A DNA stretch of 14,324 nucleotides from Candidatus Dadabacteria bacterium (GTDB lineage Bacteria; Desulfobacterota_D; UBA1144; Nemesobacterales; CSP1-2), in assembly GCA_022615255.1 (NCBI GenBank), contig JAKEHC010000134.1, positions 1 to 14,324 on the forward strand. Direction: 5' to 3'. The position numbers were made by a program, and so were the translations under genes. How positions within the stretch are numbered: the first letter of the stretch is position 1; the number at the start of each line of letters is the position of its first letter. The notes under the pieces are model-generated. The model did not search any database and had not been told where the DNA came from. It saw only the letters and a list, made by a program, of their open reading frames with translations. Positions 13,199-14,324 of this stretch are shown here, one piece after another.

Positions 13199-14200
13199 CT
13201 AGACAATGCAACTCACGAATGTAAACGCATAGAGCTCACACCCGTTTGAGTTTGTGGATAGTTTTAATAAGTGAGAACCAAACCCATTATTTCTGATAAG
13301 GTTATACATCTTAGGCTCGCTTACAGCTAGATAGCTTCTTCCCTGAGAATCAAACTGTATATCTTGCCCGGCATCTTCTTTAGATAAGTATTTCTCATTC
13401 TGCATAACAAAGACCTGAAAATTGGTGTCCATACCGGGGTTAATCACAAGGTTTACCTCTGAAGAAGTGTACTTCAAATATACGTGAGCCGTATCAAGTG
13501 AATCATCTATAGCTGGCTTCATGTATTCTTGTGAGCTAAACCATTTCCCCTCTAAATAAATTGTATCGTCATCCACTTTATCCGGTGCTTTGTAATCTTG
13601 GATTCCATCTGGTTTCCGGCTCTCAGGATTACCGAGTTTTCCTCGTTTGTAGCCAAAATACAGTTCAGGACTCACGCGGTAGCAGAATATACCAGGAATA
13701 TCTGTATCCCTTACTGGTTTCATTAAATCTGGAAGCGCTAGATTTGGGTCGATCTCTCTGAGTAGTAGTTGAATTGCAAGCTCTGTCTCTATATAGCTTC
13801 CCTCGCCGAAGTGTGCGTAACGAATATAACCCTGTTTATCCGAAAGATATTTAGCTGGCCAGTAGCGGTTAGTAAATGCATGCCAAATCTGGTAGTCATT
13901 ATCCATGACTACGGGGTATTCAATTCTAAACTCCTTAATTGCTCTTTTTACGTTATCCTCAGTTCTTGCAAAGAAGAACTCCGGTGCGTGCACGCCTATG
14001 ATCTCCAGGCCTTTTTCATGATATCTTTTGTGCCATTCCTTTAGATAAGGAAGTGTCCTAATACAGTTGACACAGGTATAATCCCAGAAATCAACGAGAA
14101 CAACTCTTCCCCTAAGCTCTCTTATGCTTATCTCTCTTGAATTAATCCACTTTCCGCCAAATAGCTCAGGTATGTGAATTCTTTCTTTTTCTACAAACAT
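13199..14200 (-). CDS. Thioredoxin-fold protein of the DipZ/TlpA type
   Basis: The 333-aa product is a redoxin with an N-terminal thioredoxin fold (about 5-150). It carries the DipZ-type active-site segment VDFWDYTCVNCIRTLPYL, with the redox pair Cys43 and Cys46 (CVNC). It continues VIGVHAPEF and DNDYQIWHAFTNRYWPAKYL, including the cis-proline region. The C-terminal half (about 210-330) resembles the second, beta-rich domain of DipZ (KWFSSQEYM, SEVNLVINPG, GSHLLKL). The CcdA-like membrane domain of full DipZ is absent and there is no signal peptide or lipobox. It is therefore predicted soluble and cytoplasmic, and its electron donor is not evident. The promoter at 14230-14259 fits the ATG at 14200, but no ribosome-binding site is visible. 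It is convergent with the membrane protein. Confidence 0.88.
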   Translation of the reverse strand: MFVEKERIHIPELFGGKWINSREISIRELRGRVVLVDFWDYTCVNCIRTLPYLKEWHKRYHEKGLEIIGVHAPEFFFARTEDNVKRAIKEFRIEYPVVMDNDYQIWHAFTNRYWPAKYLSDKQGYIRYAHFGEGSYIETELAIQLLLREIDPNLALPDLMKPVRDTDIPGIFCYRVSPELYFGYKRGKLGNPESRKPDGIQDYKAPDKVDDDTIYLEGKWFSSQEYMKPAIDDSLDTAHVYLKYTSSEVNLVINPGMDTNFQVFVMQNEKYLSKEDAGQDIQFDSQGRSYLAVSEPKMYNLIRNNGFGSHLLKLSTNSNGCELYAFTFVSCIV

Positions 14201-14229
14201 AAAAAACTATACCAGTATGGATATTATCT

Positions 14230-14259
14230 ATTATAAATTGTTCTCAATGTTATTGTCTA
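14230..14259 (-). promoter_or_regulatory. Probable promoter of the DipZ-like gene
   Basis: Read on the minus strand, TAGACA (14259-14254, five of six) and a perfect TATAAT (14235-14230) are separated by 18 bp. Initiation near 14223 gives a leader of about 22 nt before the ATG at 14200. The rest of the interval to the window end holds nothing that I can assign. Confidence 0.6.
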
Positions 14260-14324
14260 ATTGTAGTTGGCGGTTAATGTTTAAGACCCTAAATCTGGGT
14301 TGAGGATTCTATTTTCTTTTCAAA

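Noticed and set aside
13561..14044. Two plus-strand open frames opposite the DipZ-like gene
   Set aside because: Both are antisense to the conserved thioredoxin-fold coding sequence and show no domain features.

Overview
This window looks like an AT-rich bacterial chromosome segment. It encodes a complete ClpP-ClpX-Lon protease cluster, two bacterial tRNAs with encoded CCA ends, RecF, a prepilin peptidase and a sigma-70 family factor, and several promoters fit the sigma-70 consensus. ClpXP and Lon, the prepilin peptidase and the CDC48-type ATPase suggest a Gram-negative lineage in or near the old Deltaproteobacteria (Desulfobacterota or Dadabacteria-like). I cannot fix the phylum from sequence alone. 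No transposase, integrase, CRISPR array or phage gene is visible.

Layout: bases 1-4381 hold a forward operon clpP-clpX-lon, led by a perfect TTGACA-17-TATAAT promoter only 11 bp from the clpP start. Bases 4382-5110 are non-protein-coding, with tRNA-Val(UAC), tRNA-Asp(GUC), a decamer tandem repeat and several inverted repeats. Bases 5114-7584 hold a cold-shock-domain protein, an 82-codon open stretch directly behind its stop, a primary-like (group 2) sigma factor, two 75-aa cysteine-motif proteins and the decayed remains of a second cold-shock gene. recF lies on the minus strand (7771-8862). It is divergent from a forward pair: a CDC48/VAT-type double AAA+ ATPase and a prepilin peptidase. A polytopic membrane protein with conserved-looking histidines follows, then, convergent with it, a DipZ-like thioredoxin-fold protein.

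Together: the first operon is the standard ATP-dependent proteolysis module (ClpX unfolds for ClpP; Lon is self-contained). The CDC48-type unfoldase adds a further AAA+ machine of a type better known from archaea and eukaryotes. The cold-shock/sigma/small-protein block looks like accessory stress or regulatory genes, with local duplication and decay of a cold-shock gene. Promoter-like sequences before recF, the CDC48 gene, the membrane protein and the thioredoxin gene were found by eye. The first two argue for start codons downstream of the longest open frames.
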